Shown here: piece by piece, positions 7,240 to 12,625 of the stretch
Layout: the number at the start of each line of letters is the position of its first letter
How positions within the stretch are numbered: the first letter of the stretch is position 1
DNA from: Dictyoglomus sp. NZ13-RE01
GTDB taxonomy: Bacteria; Dictyoglomota; Dictyoglomia; Dictyoglomales; Dictyoglomaceae
Assembly (NCBI GenBank): GCA_002878375.1
Contig: NIRF01000022.1
Location: 1 to 12,625 of the forward strand
Reading direction: 5' to 3'
DNA: 12,625 bases
Translations under genes and position numbers: made by a program
The notes under the pieces: generated by a model
Seen by the model: the letters and a program-made list of their open reading frames with translations, nothing else
Databases searched by the model: none
Told to the model about the DNA's origin: nothing

Positions 7240-9036
7240 ATGTCTTTAAAGATTCTCCAATTAATATTTGTTTTATTAGTTTTAATAATATGTACTGGGG
7301 TATCCCAAACTCCAGTATATGTAAGTGATTATGCTGATAACCGTCCTTTAAAAATTAATGGTATTAAAATACTAAGAGACAAGGTAGAAAAATATGGCTT
7401 GTTTGAAATAATATTAGATTTACAAGGCAAGTACAATAATCCGTTTGATCCTGAGGAAATAGATATTAATTGTATTTTTATCGATCCAGATGGTAACGAA
7501 ATAAAAGTACCTGCCTTTTTCTATCAAGATTATGAAAGAAAAATTCAAAATAACGTAGAAATTTTAAATCCTGTTGGGAAACCACATTTTAGAGTAAGAT
7601 TCTCTCCAACGAAGGTTGGAAATTATAAATTTTACATTATAGCAAAGGACAAAACAAATAATGTTGTTAAATCTGATCTATATTCATTTACTTCTTTGGA
7701 TTCTAAGAAGTCAGGATACATAAGGGTAAGTAGTAGTGACTTTAGATATTTTGAGTTTGAAAATGGTGATCCCTTCATTCCTATAGGAGCAAATATTTGC
7801 TGGGCTGGGGGACGTGGCACTTTTGACTATGAAACTTGGCTCCCTGAATATGCCAAGGTTGGGTGTAACTATTTTAGAGTTTGGTTGGGACCCTCCTGGA
7901 CTACTTTTGCCATAGAAAGAAGCTCAATTAGAGAGTACGATTTAAAAAACTCTTGGAGATTAGATTATCTACTAAATTATGCGGAAAAGATGGGCTTTTA
8001 TATTATGCTATGTTTTGATAGTTATAATGAATTAAGATATAGAAAGGAAGAAGCCTATGGAATGTGGGAATCAACCCCCCATTATATACAAAATGGAGGT
8101 ATTCTCAAGGAACCAAAAGAATTTTGGTCAAACGAGGAAATGCAAAGATTATATAGGAATAAGATAAGATATCTTGTTTCAAGGTATGGATATTCAACTA
8201 ATGTTTTTGCTTGGGAATTTTGGAATGAGATTGATATTATTTCTCCATCTGCTTATATACCTGAATTAGTAAAAGATTGGCATAGTAAGATGTCAAATTA
8301 TTTGAAGTCTGTTGATCCATGGAAACATCTTGTTACTACAAGCTTTTCTGGATCCTCTGGAAAACCTGAGATTGACAGTCTTTCTGGAATTGATTTTGTG
8401 CAAACCCATATATATCAAGGTAGTAATTACATTAAGTATTTGATAGGGTTATTCAATTTTAAATCAGAATATAAAAAGCCTCATATCGTTGGAGAATTTG
8501 GTTTGGATGCAGGAGGAAGGGATCCTTATTTAGATCCTAAAGGTTTTGCTATTCATAATGCTATTTGGACTACCTTACTTTCGGGATATGCAGGCTCTGC
8601 AATGTCTTGGTGGTGGGATAATCATATTCATCCTGACAATTTATACTTTCATTATAAAGCCTTGTCAGATTTTATAAGTGGTGTTAATTTCCCGAAGGAG
8701 AATTTTAAAACTATAGAATCTTATAAATTTGTTAATACCGATAGAGATATTAGATTGATAGGATTAAAAGGCGAGAAAAATACTTTAATATGGCTCTATG
8801 ATAATAACGTTATATACAATTACAAAAAGGATATTCCTAAAATTTTATTGACTGGACCTAATTTCCTTCTAAAGCTGGATAATTTAAATAATGGCACATA
8901 TAAAGTAATATATTGGGATACTTATAATTCAAAGAGTATTAAAGAGGAAATAATAGAAGTAAAGGATAACATTGCTAATATAGAAGTACCTAACTTTGAA
9001 AGGGATATAGCTATTAGGATAGAGTTTTTAAAGTGA
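7240..9036 (+). CDS. secreted clan GH-A glycoside hydrolase with N-terminal Ig-like (DUF5060-type) domain
   Basis: A 598-residue exported enzyme predicted to cleave beta-linked polysaccharide or oligosaccharide. AGGAGGT stands five bases before the ATG. Residues 1-22 are a signal peptide (hydrophobic core L-I-F-V-L-L-V-L-I-I) with likely cleavage near GVS-Q; the Cys in I-I-C-T is not in a lipobox context. Residues about 35-155 look like the beta-sandwich found at the N-terminus of many GH5-like proteins. A TIM barrel follows from about 170: Arg213 in Y-F-R-V-W, probable acid/base Glu330 in F-W-N-E-I, His390/Tyr392 in Q-T-H-I-Y, probable nucleophile Glu419 in V-G-E-F-G, then S-W-W-W-D at 456-460. 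The last ~100 residues suggest a small beta domain. It is distant from classical GH5 subfamilies, so the substrate is open. It is translationally close to the GH5 gene behind it. Confidence 0.8.
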   Translation: MSLKILQLIFVLLVLIICTGVSQTPVYVSDYADNRPLKINGIKILRDKVEKYGLFEIILDLQGKYNNPFDPEEIDINCIFIDPDGNEIKVPAFFYQDYERKIQNNVEILNPVGKPHFRVRFSPTKVGNYKFYIIAKDKTNNVVKSDLYSFTSLDSKKSGYIRVSSSDFRYFEFENGDPFIPIGANICWAGGRGTFDYETWLPEYAKVGCNYFRVWLGPSWTTFAIERSSIREYDLKNSWRLDYLLNYAEKMGFYIMLCFDSYNELRYRKEEAYGMWESTPHYIQNGGILKEPKEFWSNEEMQRLYRNKIRYLVSRYGYSTNVFAWEFWNEIDIISPSAYIPELVKDWHSKMSNYLKSVDPWKHLVTTSFSGSSGKPEIDSLSGIDFVQTHIYQGSNYIKYLIGLFNFKSEYKKPHIVGEFGLDAGGRDPYLDPKGFAIHNAIWTTLLSGYAGSAMSWWWDNHIHPDNLYFHYKALSDFISGVNFPKENFKTIESYKFVNTDRDIRLIGLKGEKNTLIWLYDNNVIYNYKKDIPKILLTGPNFLLKLDNLNNGTYKVIYWDTYNSKSIKEEIIEVKDNIANIEVPNFERDIAIRIEFLK

Positions 9037-9046
9037 GGTGGTAAGA

Positions 9047-10051
9047 ATGAAATATGGGAAAATTTTGGTAGTGCTTTTATTAATTTTAATTGGGAGGAAT
9101 TTTGCTATGGAAAATAATCCTTTACCTATTGCACGTGGCGTAAACTTGGGAAATGCTTTAGAAGCTCCCTTTGAAGGTCAGTGGGGGACTGTTATAAAAG
9201 ATGAATATTTTAAACTAATTAAAGAGGCTGGTTTTGATCATGTAAGACTTCCCGTGCGATGGAATGCCTATGCTGATTATAAACCGCCATATAAAATAAA
9301 TCAGTATATATTTGATAGGGTAGACCACCTTATAAATGAGGCTTTTAAGAATAACTTATACATAATTGTAAATATTCACCATTATGAAGAGATTATGCAA
9401 GATCCTGAAAAACATAAGGAGAGATTTTTAAGGCTTTGGGAACAGATTGCAGAACATTATAAAGATTATCCTGACATGTTATACTTTGAACTTCTTAATG
9501 AACCTTGCCAAAATTTAACAAGTAAACTGTGGAACCAATATCTAAAAGAGACAATAAAGATTATAAGAAAGACTAATCCTACAAGGAAGATAATAGTTGG
9601 ACCTACAGAATGGAACAATCTTTATAAACTAAAGGAGCTCGAAATTCCATTGGATGATAAGAACTTAATTGTCACATTCCATTATTACAATCCCTTCCAA
9701 TTTACCCATCAAGGGGCTGAATGGGTAAACCCTGCTCCACCTGTTGGGGTAAAATGGATGGGTACCGATAAAGAAAAAAGAACTGTAGAATTCGAGCTTG
9801 ATATTGCTGTAGATTGGGCAAAAGAGCACGGTAATGTACCTTTGTATATGGGAGAATTTGGAGCATACTCAAAGGCAGATTTAGAATCCCGGGTAAGATG
9901 GACATCTTTTGTCGCAAGATCTGCTGAAAAGAGAGGTATTGCTTGGAGTTATTGGGAATTTTGTTCCAGTTTTGGAATATATGATCCTCGAAATAAGGCT
10001 TGGTTAGTTCCCCTTCTCAAAGCTCTTATTCCAGAGACCAAAATAGAATAA
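9047..10051 (+). CDS. secreted GH5 endoglucanase/mannanase-type glycoside hydrolase
   Basis: An endo-acting beta-glycanase of family GH5. The ATG at 9047 is chosen because GAGGTGG sits five bases upstream; an in-frame GTG at 9038 lies inside that site. The product has 334 residues: a signal peptide or anchor (K-I-L-V-V-L-L-L-I-L-I, then N-F-A with possible cleavage near 20), then a single catalytic barrel. GH5 residues are visible: N-L-G-N-A at 33-37, Arg67 in H-V-R-L-P, H-H at 111-112, acid/base Glu152 in L-N-E-P, His212-Tyr213 in F-H-Y-Y-N-P, nucleophile Glu270 in M-G-E-F-G, and Trp303 in S-Y-W-E-F. It closely resembles the single-domain Thermotoga Cel5A type, known for acting on glucan and mannan. 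No carbohydrate-binding module is present. It is the last gene of the plus-strand run. Confidence 0.92.
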   Translation: MKYGKILVVLLLILIGRNFAMENNPLPIARGVNLGNALEAPFEGQWGTVIKDEYFKLIKEAGFDHVRLPVRWNAYADYKPPYKINQYIFDRVDHLINEAFKNNLYIIVNIHHYEEIMQDPEKHKERFLRLWEQIAEHYKDYPDMLYFELLNEPCQNLTSKLWNQYLKETIKIIRKTNPTRKIIVGPTEWNNLYKLKELEIPLDDKNLIVTFHYYNPFQFTHQGAEWVNPAPPVGVKWMGTDKEKRTVEFELDIAVDWAKEHGNVPLYMGEFGAYSKADLESRVRWTSFVARSAEKRGIAWSYWEFCSSFGIYDPRNKAWLVPLLKALIPETKIE

Positions 10052-10086
10052 AAAAAGCCCTACCCTATTGGGTAGGGCTAAATTTT
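10051..10086. terminator. bidirectional intrinsic terminator between convergent genes
   Basis: AGCCCTACCC (10056-10065) and GGGTAGGGCT (10070-10079) form a perfect 10-bp stem with a TATT loop. The A run at 10050-10056 gives a six-U tail for transcripts arriving on the minus strand; on the plus strand the tail is the weaker TAAATTTT. It ends the sugar operon and the radical SAM gene, whose TAG stop (10080-10078) lies within the stem's edge. Confidence 0.9.
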
Positions 10087-11079
10087 CCAACATTGGAAAT
10101 CTTCCTCATATAAGTCACCTGTTAATGCGTAAGCTAAGGCTCTACAACCTATGCAGTCCTCTATAGGGCATAAATGACAAATACCCTTTAATTTATCTTT
10201 TGTAATTTCCTCTCTAAATTTTTTAAGTTTGTAATAGACATCAATGAACCTTTCATGTAATAGATTACCTATAATAATAGGAAGCCTCCTACATGGATAG
10301 ACATCACCATTAGGCATTAATGCCATAGATTCATCACCTATGTTACAAAGAGCTCCATAAGTTGTATTTTCTGCAAAATCCACGTAAAAAGCTTTGTAGG
10401 GTAGTAAATCTCTTATTGAGACTTTTTCTAAATCCGCTATTTGCGAAACAACTTCATACCACTCTAAATTACCTAATGTCATATCCTTTATGTTTTTACC
10501 TTCTCCAAGTGGGATGAATCTTTCTAATATTATTCCTTTTATGTCTAAGCTTTTTGCTAAATAATAAATATCCTTTACTTCCTTGTAATTATATTTGGCT
10601 AAGGTAAGCATGAGTACTAAATTTTTGAATTCTGGGAATTTTTCTCTTATATAATTGATATTCTCTAAAACTATTTTAAAGTTTCCTTTGCCTCTGATGT
10701 AGTCATTCGTTCTTTCTGTAGCTCCCTCTAAGGATACTTTAATCTCATTTATTTTTTTAAATTTTATAATTTTATCGAAGTGATTTTTTAAGAATATACC
10801 GTTTGTGATAATATTTACTGTATTTATTAATTTACTTTCTTCCATGACTTCTAAAAGTGGATAGAATAACGGTGATATGAGAGGTTCTCCTCCTGTAATG
10901 TTTATGGATAGACTATCAAAGTCTAAGCTTTTTAATGTATTTTCAATGTCAGATAAAATAATTCGTAGAATATCAGGACTTAAATCTCTTTCTTTACTAA
11001 AATTTTCCTGATAGCAATGTTTACATCTTAAATTACATAAATCAGTAATATGCCATTGAAAGGCAAATTCTTTTATCAT
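10078..11079 (-). CDS. radical SAM protein with SPASM-like C-terminal cysteine domain
   Basis: A 333-residue iron-sulfur enzyme that would cleave S-adenosylmethionine to start radical chemistry. The cluster motif C-N-L-R-C-K-H-C gives Cys15, Cys19 and Cys22. The SAM-binding G-G-E-P is at 63-66, and the N-G-I strand and V-S-L-E-G segment follow. The C-terminal third has Cys245, Cys263, Cys301, Cys304, Cys309, Cys312 and Cys330, close to the SPASM spacing that binds auxiliary 4Fe-4S clusters (as in peptide-maturing enzymes and the PqqE/AlbA/AhbD group). The start ATG at 11079 lacks a visible Shine-Dalgarno sequence, and the mRNA may be leaderless. It is divergent from a small Cys-rich gene 58 bases away. 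The substrate is unknown: a peptide, a tetrapyrrole or an enzyme to be activated are all possible. Confidence 0.88.
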   Translation of the reverse strand: MIKEFAFQWHITDLCNLRCKHCYQENFSKERDLSPDILRIILSDIENTLKSLDFDSLSINITGGEPLISPLFYPLLEVMEESKLINTVNIITNGIFLKNHFDKIIKFKKINEIKVSLEGATERTNDYIRGKGNFKIVLENINYIREKFPEFKNLVLMLTLAKYNYKEVKDIYYLAKSLDIKGIILERFIPLGEGKNIKDMTLGNLEWYEVVSQIADLEKVSIRDLLPYKAFYVDFAENTTYGALCNIGDESMALMPNGDVYPCRRLPIIIGNLLHERFIDVYYKLKKFREEITKDKLKGICHLCPIEDCIGCRALAYALTGDLYEEDFQCWKI

Positions 11080-11137
11080 AATGATATAATTATAAGGTTT
11101 TGTTTTTCAAAAATAAAGCTTTGTGGGAGGTAGAAGT
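11080..11137. promoter_or_regulatory. shared divergent promoter region
   Basis: These 58 bases separate the two divergent genes. On the minus strand, TATAAT (11094-11089) would start transcription two to four bases before the radical SAM ATG at 11079, with only a poor -35 (TTTATT at 11117-11112). On the plus strand, TATAAT also occurs (11085-11090), but with no well-spaced -35. GGGAGGT at 11125-11131 is the ribosome binding site of the small gene. Confidence 0.45.
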
Positions 11138-11332
11138 ATGGCGGAGTGCAACTTGCAGAGTAATTTGAAGATGTGTAATTGTACCTATGAGCCATGTCCC
11201 AGAAAAGGTATTTGTTGTGAATGTTTAGCATATCACAGGAGCCATGGCGAACTACCTGCCTGTTATTTCCCAAAGGATGTAGAAAAAACATATGATAGGT
11301 CTATAAAAAGATTTGTTTCATTATATAAGTAG
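11138..11332 (+). CDS. small cysteine-rich protein (DUF6485-like)
   Basis: A 64-residue cytosolic protein of unknown function with eight cysteines (4, 13, 15, 20, 26, 27, 29, 42) and His33/His36. The pattern C-N-C-T-Y-E-P-C, then C-C-E-C-L, then L-P-A-C-Y-F-P and T-Y-D-R-S matches my recollection of the DUF6485 family found in many anaerobes. The ATG at 11138 follows GGGAGGT by six bases; an in-frame GTG at 11123 precedes that site and is unlikely. The Cys arrangement suggests binding of zinc or an iron-sulfur cluster, but this is inference. There is no signal peptide. Its neighbours are a radical SAM/SPASM gene (divergent) and a metal exporter gene (convergent). A role as a radical SAM substrate peptide is conceivable but unproven, since the family mostly occurs without such a neighbour as far as I recall. 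Confidence 0.8.
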   Translation: MAECNLQSNLKMCNCTYEPCPRKGICCECLAYHRSHGELPACYFPKDVEKTYDRSIKRFVSLYK

Positions 11333-11355
11333 GGAGGACTAATCCTCCCTTTCTC
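11331..11355. terminator. short hairpin shared by convergent genes
   Basis: AGGGAGGA (11331-11338) pairs perfectly with TCCTCCCT (11343-11350) around CTAA, followed on the plus strand by TTTCTCC. The hairpin overlaps the TAG of the Cys-rich gene and its loop contains the stop of the convergent cation transporter. On the minus strand there is no U-run, so termination there is weaker. Confidence 0.6.
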
Positions 11356-12259
11356 CAATAGGATCAATATGAACAACTACCTGAGAAAAATCTGATAAGT
11401 TTTTTAAGCTATCTTGTACCTTTAAAGCTATGTCATGAGCCTCTTTTGCAGATAGCTTATTATCTACTTCTATATGCAAAGTAATTACTTTATTACTTTG
11501 ATAATCATGAACTGATATATCATGAAAATTGAGGACTCCAGGAATAGAACTAATTGTTTCTTCTACTTTTTGTATCAGTTCAGAACTTGGTGCTTCTCCT
11601 ATTAAAAAGCTTGAGGATGACTTTATTAAGTCTATACTTACCCAAACTAATAATAGCGATACAAAAAGCCCCATAATTCCATCTAATACAAAAATTTTAT
11701 ATTTCATTCCTATTAATCCAATACTAACTAAAATTCCTGCTACTGCATCACTTCTATGATGCCAGGCGTCAGCTATCAAGGTAGAGGAATTTATTTTTTT
11801 GCCAAGGAAAATGGAAAATCTTGCCATCCACTCTTTAAATAGAGAAGAAATGAGCATTAATATAAAAATAACAAGATTAAATGATACTATTTTGGGATTT
11901 AAAATTCTTTCAAAGGAATTTTTTCCTAAATCATAAGCAACAACTATTAACATAAAGGCAATTATTAATGTTGCAATTTGTTCTATTCTGCCATGTCCAA
12001 AGGGATGATTTTCATCTGCAGGTTTACTACCTAATTTAAATCCAAGAATTACAACAATTGATGTTAATACGTCCGATAGAGAATGGAAGGCATCTGCAAT
12101 TAAGGCTATACTGTTAATATATAATCCGGCTAAAAACTTGAATAAAAATAAAATGAAATTACCAATTATACTTACCCATCCTTCAAGATATCCTATATCT
12201 TTTCTATTCCAACTATATTTTTTTGAAATTTTTTCAAAAAGCCAGGCATTAAATCCCAT
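11339..12259 (-). CDS. cation diffusion facilitator (CDF) family metal exporter
   Basis: A membrane antiporter that expels divalent metal ions in exchange for protons. The 306 residues match the family's usual length: about six membrane segments in 28-205, then a cytoplasmic ferredoxin-like domain at 215-306. Transport-site residues are H59-x3-D63 in helix 2 (A-F-H-S-L-S-D) and H167-x3-D171 in helix 5 (W-H-H-R-S-D), plus the N-H-P-F-G-H-G-R loop at 84-91. Two His/Asp pairs are typical of Zn/Co-type members; E. coli FieF has Asp in place of the first His. The C-terminal domain holds several His (for example H248 and H252 in N-F-H-D-I-S-V-H-D) that may sense metal. AGGAGG lies seven bases before the ATG. 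Expression is probably controlled by the metal riboswitch and terminator directly upstream (12274-12361). Confidence 0.92.
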   Translation of the reverse strand: MGFNAWLFEKISKKYSWNRKDIGYLEGWVSIIGNFILFLFKFLAGLYINSIALIADAFHSLSDVLTSIVVILGFKLGSKPADENHPFGHGRIEQIATLIIAFMLIVVAYDLGKNSFERILNPKIVSFNLVIFILMLISSLFKEWMARFSIFLGKKINSSTLIADAWHHRSDAVAGILVSIGLIGMKYKIFVLDGIMGLFVSLLLVWVSIDLIKSSSSFLIGEAPSSELIQKVEETISSIPGVLNFHDISVHDYQSNKVITLHIEVDNKLSAKEAHDIALKVQDSLKNLSDFSQVVVHIDPIGERED

Positions 12260-12273
12260 ATTAAAACCTCCTG

Positions 12274-12304
12274 AAATAAAAAATTCCTGCTTGTTATGCA
12301 GGAA
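12274..12304 (-). terminator. riboswitch-controlled intrinsic terminator
   Basis: On the minus strand, TTCCTGC (12304-12298 complement) and GCAGGAA close a 7-bp stem with a seven-base loop, followed by TTTTTTATTT (12283-12274). It ends seven bases before... the AGGAGG site region of the CDF gene begins at 12272, so termination here precludes exporter synthesis. Its 5' arm is the 3' strand of the aptamer's P1 helix. Confidence 0.85.
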
Positions 12305-12361
12305 GTCCCGTAAGCTATTTGCTTACTGCCAAAAAGGCCCGGCTTTTCGCCTGCTCTTCCT
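12274..12361 (-). ncRNA. NiCo (czcD-type) riboswitch with overlapping terminator, ON switch
   Basis: Read on the minus strand, the leader folds as a four-way junction. P1 pairs 12361-12356 with 12305-12300 (AGGAAG/CTTCCT). P2 is GGC-GAAAA-GCC (12351-12341). P3 is GCC-TTTTT-GGC (12338-12328). P4 is GTAAGC/GCTTAC (12326-12310). The junction strands are AGCA, GG, A and GGGA. Short helices joined by G-rich linkers ending in GGGAC resemble the NiCo aptamer, a class found before CDF exporters. Directly behind is an intrinsic terminator, TTCCTGC (12290-12284 pairing with 12304-12298), whose arm uses five of the six P1 3' bases (12304-12300). Metal-stabilised P1 would therefore block the terminator and turn the exporter on. 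The fold and overlap are seen in the sequence; the class assignment is from memory of the consensus. Confidence 0.72.
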
Positions 12362-12369
12362 TAATGGAA

Positions 12370-12398
12370 ATTATATAATATAATCTATTCATAATCAA
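12370..12398 (-). promoter_or_regulatory. promoter of the riboswitch/CDF transcript
   Basis: On the minus strand, TTGATT (12398-12393), 17 bases, then TATAAT (12375-12370) place the start point near 12363, immediately before the aptamer's P1. The -35 box lies only ten bases from the IS boundary at 12409, so the element inserted just upstream without destroying it. Confidence 0.7.
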
Positions 12399-12427
12399 TA
12401 TGATAAAGGCTGACCTGTAATCAGTTT

Positions 12428-12457
12428 TTGAAAAGAAAAACCTCCCAGGGTTAGAAT
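12428..12457 (+). promoter_or_regulatory. probable transposase promoter (right copy)
   Basis: TTGAAA (12428-12433), an 18-base spacer and TAGAAT (12452-12457) predict a start near 12464. The 5' arm of the leader hairpin (12440-12452) lies in the spacer, upstream of that start. Confidence 0.5.
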
Positions 12458-12494
12458 TAGATTAGAAAGAGATAACATCCAAACCCCGGGAGGT
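12440..12494 (+). promoter_or_regulatory. transposase leader hairpin masking the ribosome binding site (right copy)
   Basis: ACCTCCCAGGG plus TT (12440-12452) can pair with AA plus CCCCGGGAGGT (12482-12494), a 13-position stem with one A-C mismatch and a 29-base loop. The 3' arm includes GGGAGGT, the ribosome binding site eight bases before the ATG at 12502. The stem is strikingly GC-rich against the AT-rich background. Confidence 0.7.
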
Positions 12495-12501
12495 GAAAAC
12501 T

Positions 12502-12625
12502 ATGGTCATTAATATTCTACCAGATTTTTCTTTAAGAAAAAAGATAAAAGAAATTTTAATTGTGTTAATAATGAGTTTAATAAAAGAGAAAAAACCATCA
12601 ATTAGAGCTCTTTCTAAAAAAGCTT
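12502..12625 (+). CDS. transposase, N-terminal fragment (continues beyond the window)
   Basis: The ATG at 12502 follows GGGAGGT (12488-12494) and opens a frame that reaches the window edge without a stop, giving the same ~41 residues as the left copy (MVINILPDF start). Only the Lys-rich N-terminus is visible, so no catalytic residues can be shown and the IS family is left open. Confidence 0.75.
   Translation, partial: MVINILPDFSLRKKIKEILIVLIMSLIKEKKPSIRALSKKA

Larger units (their letters stand above)
12409..12625 (+). mobile_element. 5' end of an insertion sequence (right copy, cut by window edge)
   Basis: Inverted duplicate of 2-218, identical over 217 bases, with the transposase reading out of the window to the right. 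Together with the left copy it brackets the 12.2 kb of unique sequence in the manner of a composite transposon. Two independent insertions, or a contig broken at a repeated element, explain it equally well. Both copies end within a base of the same internal position at AAGCTT. Confidence 0.85.

Noticed and set aside
11076-11291. Minus-strand open frame of 71 codons opposite the small Cys-rich gene
   Set aside because: The plus-strand gene has a strong ribosome binding site and a conserved cysteine pattern; the antisense frame has neither.
1-12625. Linear plasmid or phage with terminal inverted repeats
   Set aside because: The repeats end inside a truncated transposase gene with its own promoter and leader, which fits IS copies at contig edges better than replicon telomeres; no replication or structural genes are present.
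1-12625. CRISPR arrays, tRNA or rRNA genes
   Set aside because: No regularly spaced direct repeats, cloverleaf-like segments or conserved rRNA stretches were seen on either strand.

Overview
This AT-rich window looks like chromosomal DNA of a thermophilic, polysaccharide-degrading anaerobe. The two secreted glycoside hydrolases, the Thermotoga-type family-5 oligosaccharide ABC transporter and the strong GGAGG ribosome binding sites fit Dictyoglomus best. Thermotogales or Caldicellulosiruptor-like bacteria remain possible. This placement rests on protein resemblance recalled from memory; there is no rRNA or other marker here.

Layout. Both ends (1-218 and 12409-12625) are inverted copies of the same 217-base stretch: the 5' end of an insertion sequence, with the first ~41 codons of its transposase reading out of the window on each side. 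Between them lie about 12.2 kb. (i) At 219-353 is a promoter for a LacI-family regulator (354-1380), whose N-terminal helix-turn-helix is separated from its start by a one-base frameshift in an A8 run. (ii) A same-strand gene train at 1453-10051 encodes a secreted solute-binding protein, two membrane permeases, two ATPases, a secreted clan GH-A glycoside hydrolase with an Ig-like N-terminus, and a secreted GH5 endoglucanase/mannanase-type enzyme. It ends at a strong hairpin terminator at 10056-10079. (iii) On the minus strand is a radical SAM/SPASM protein (10078-11079), divergent from a 64-residue protein with eight cysteines (11138-11332). (iv) On the minus strand is a cation diffusion facilitator (11339-12259), preceded by a structured leader with its own promoter. 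The leader matches the NiCo (czcD) riboswitch class and has a terminator that competes with the aptamer's closing stem.

How the genes work together. The two exported hydrolases would cut a beta-linked plant polysaccharide (glucan or mannan) outside the cell. The binding protein and ABC importer would take up the oligosaccharides, and the LacI-type regulator would control the set in response to a sugar. The right-hand part is a separate, compact group: a riboswitch-controlled metal exporter beside a Cys-rich protein and an iron-sulfur radical enzyme. The most notable observations are the ON-type metal riboswitch, the lacI homopolymer frameshift, and the insertion-sequence leader hairpin, which appears built to silence read-through transcripts but not those from the element's own promoter.
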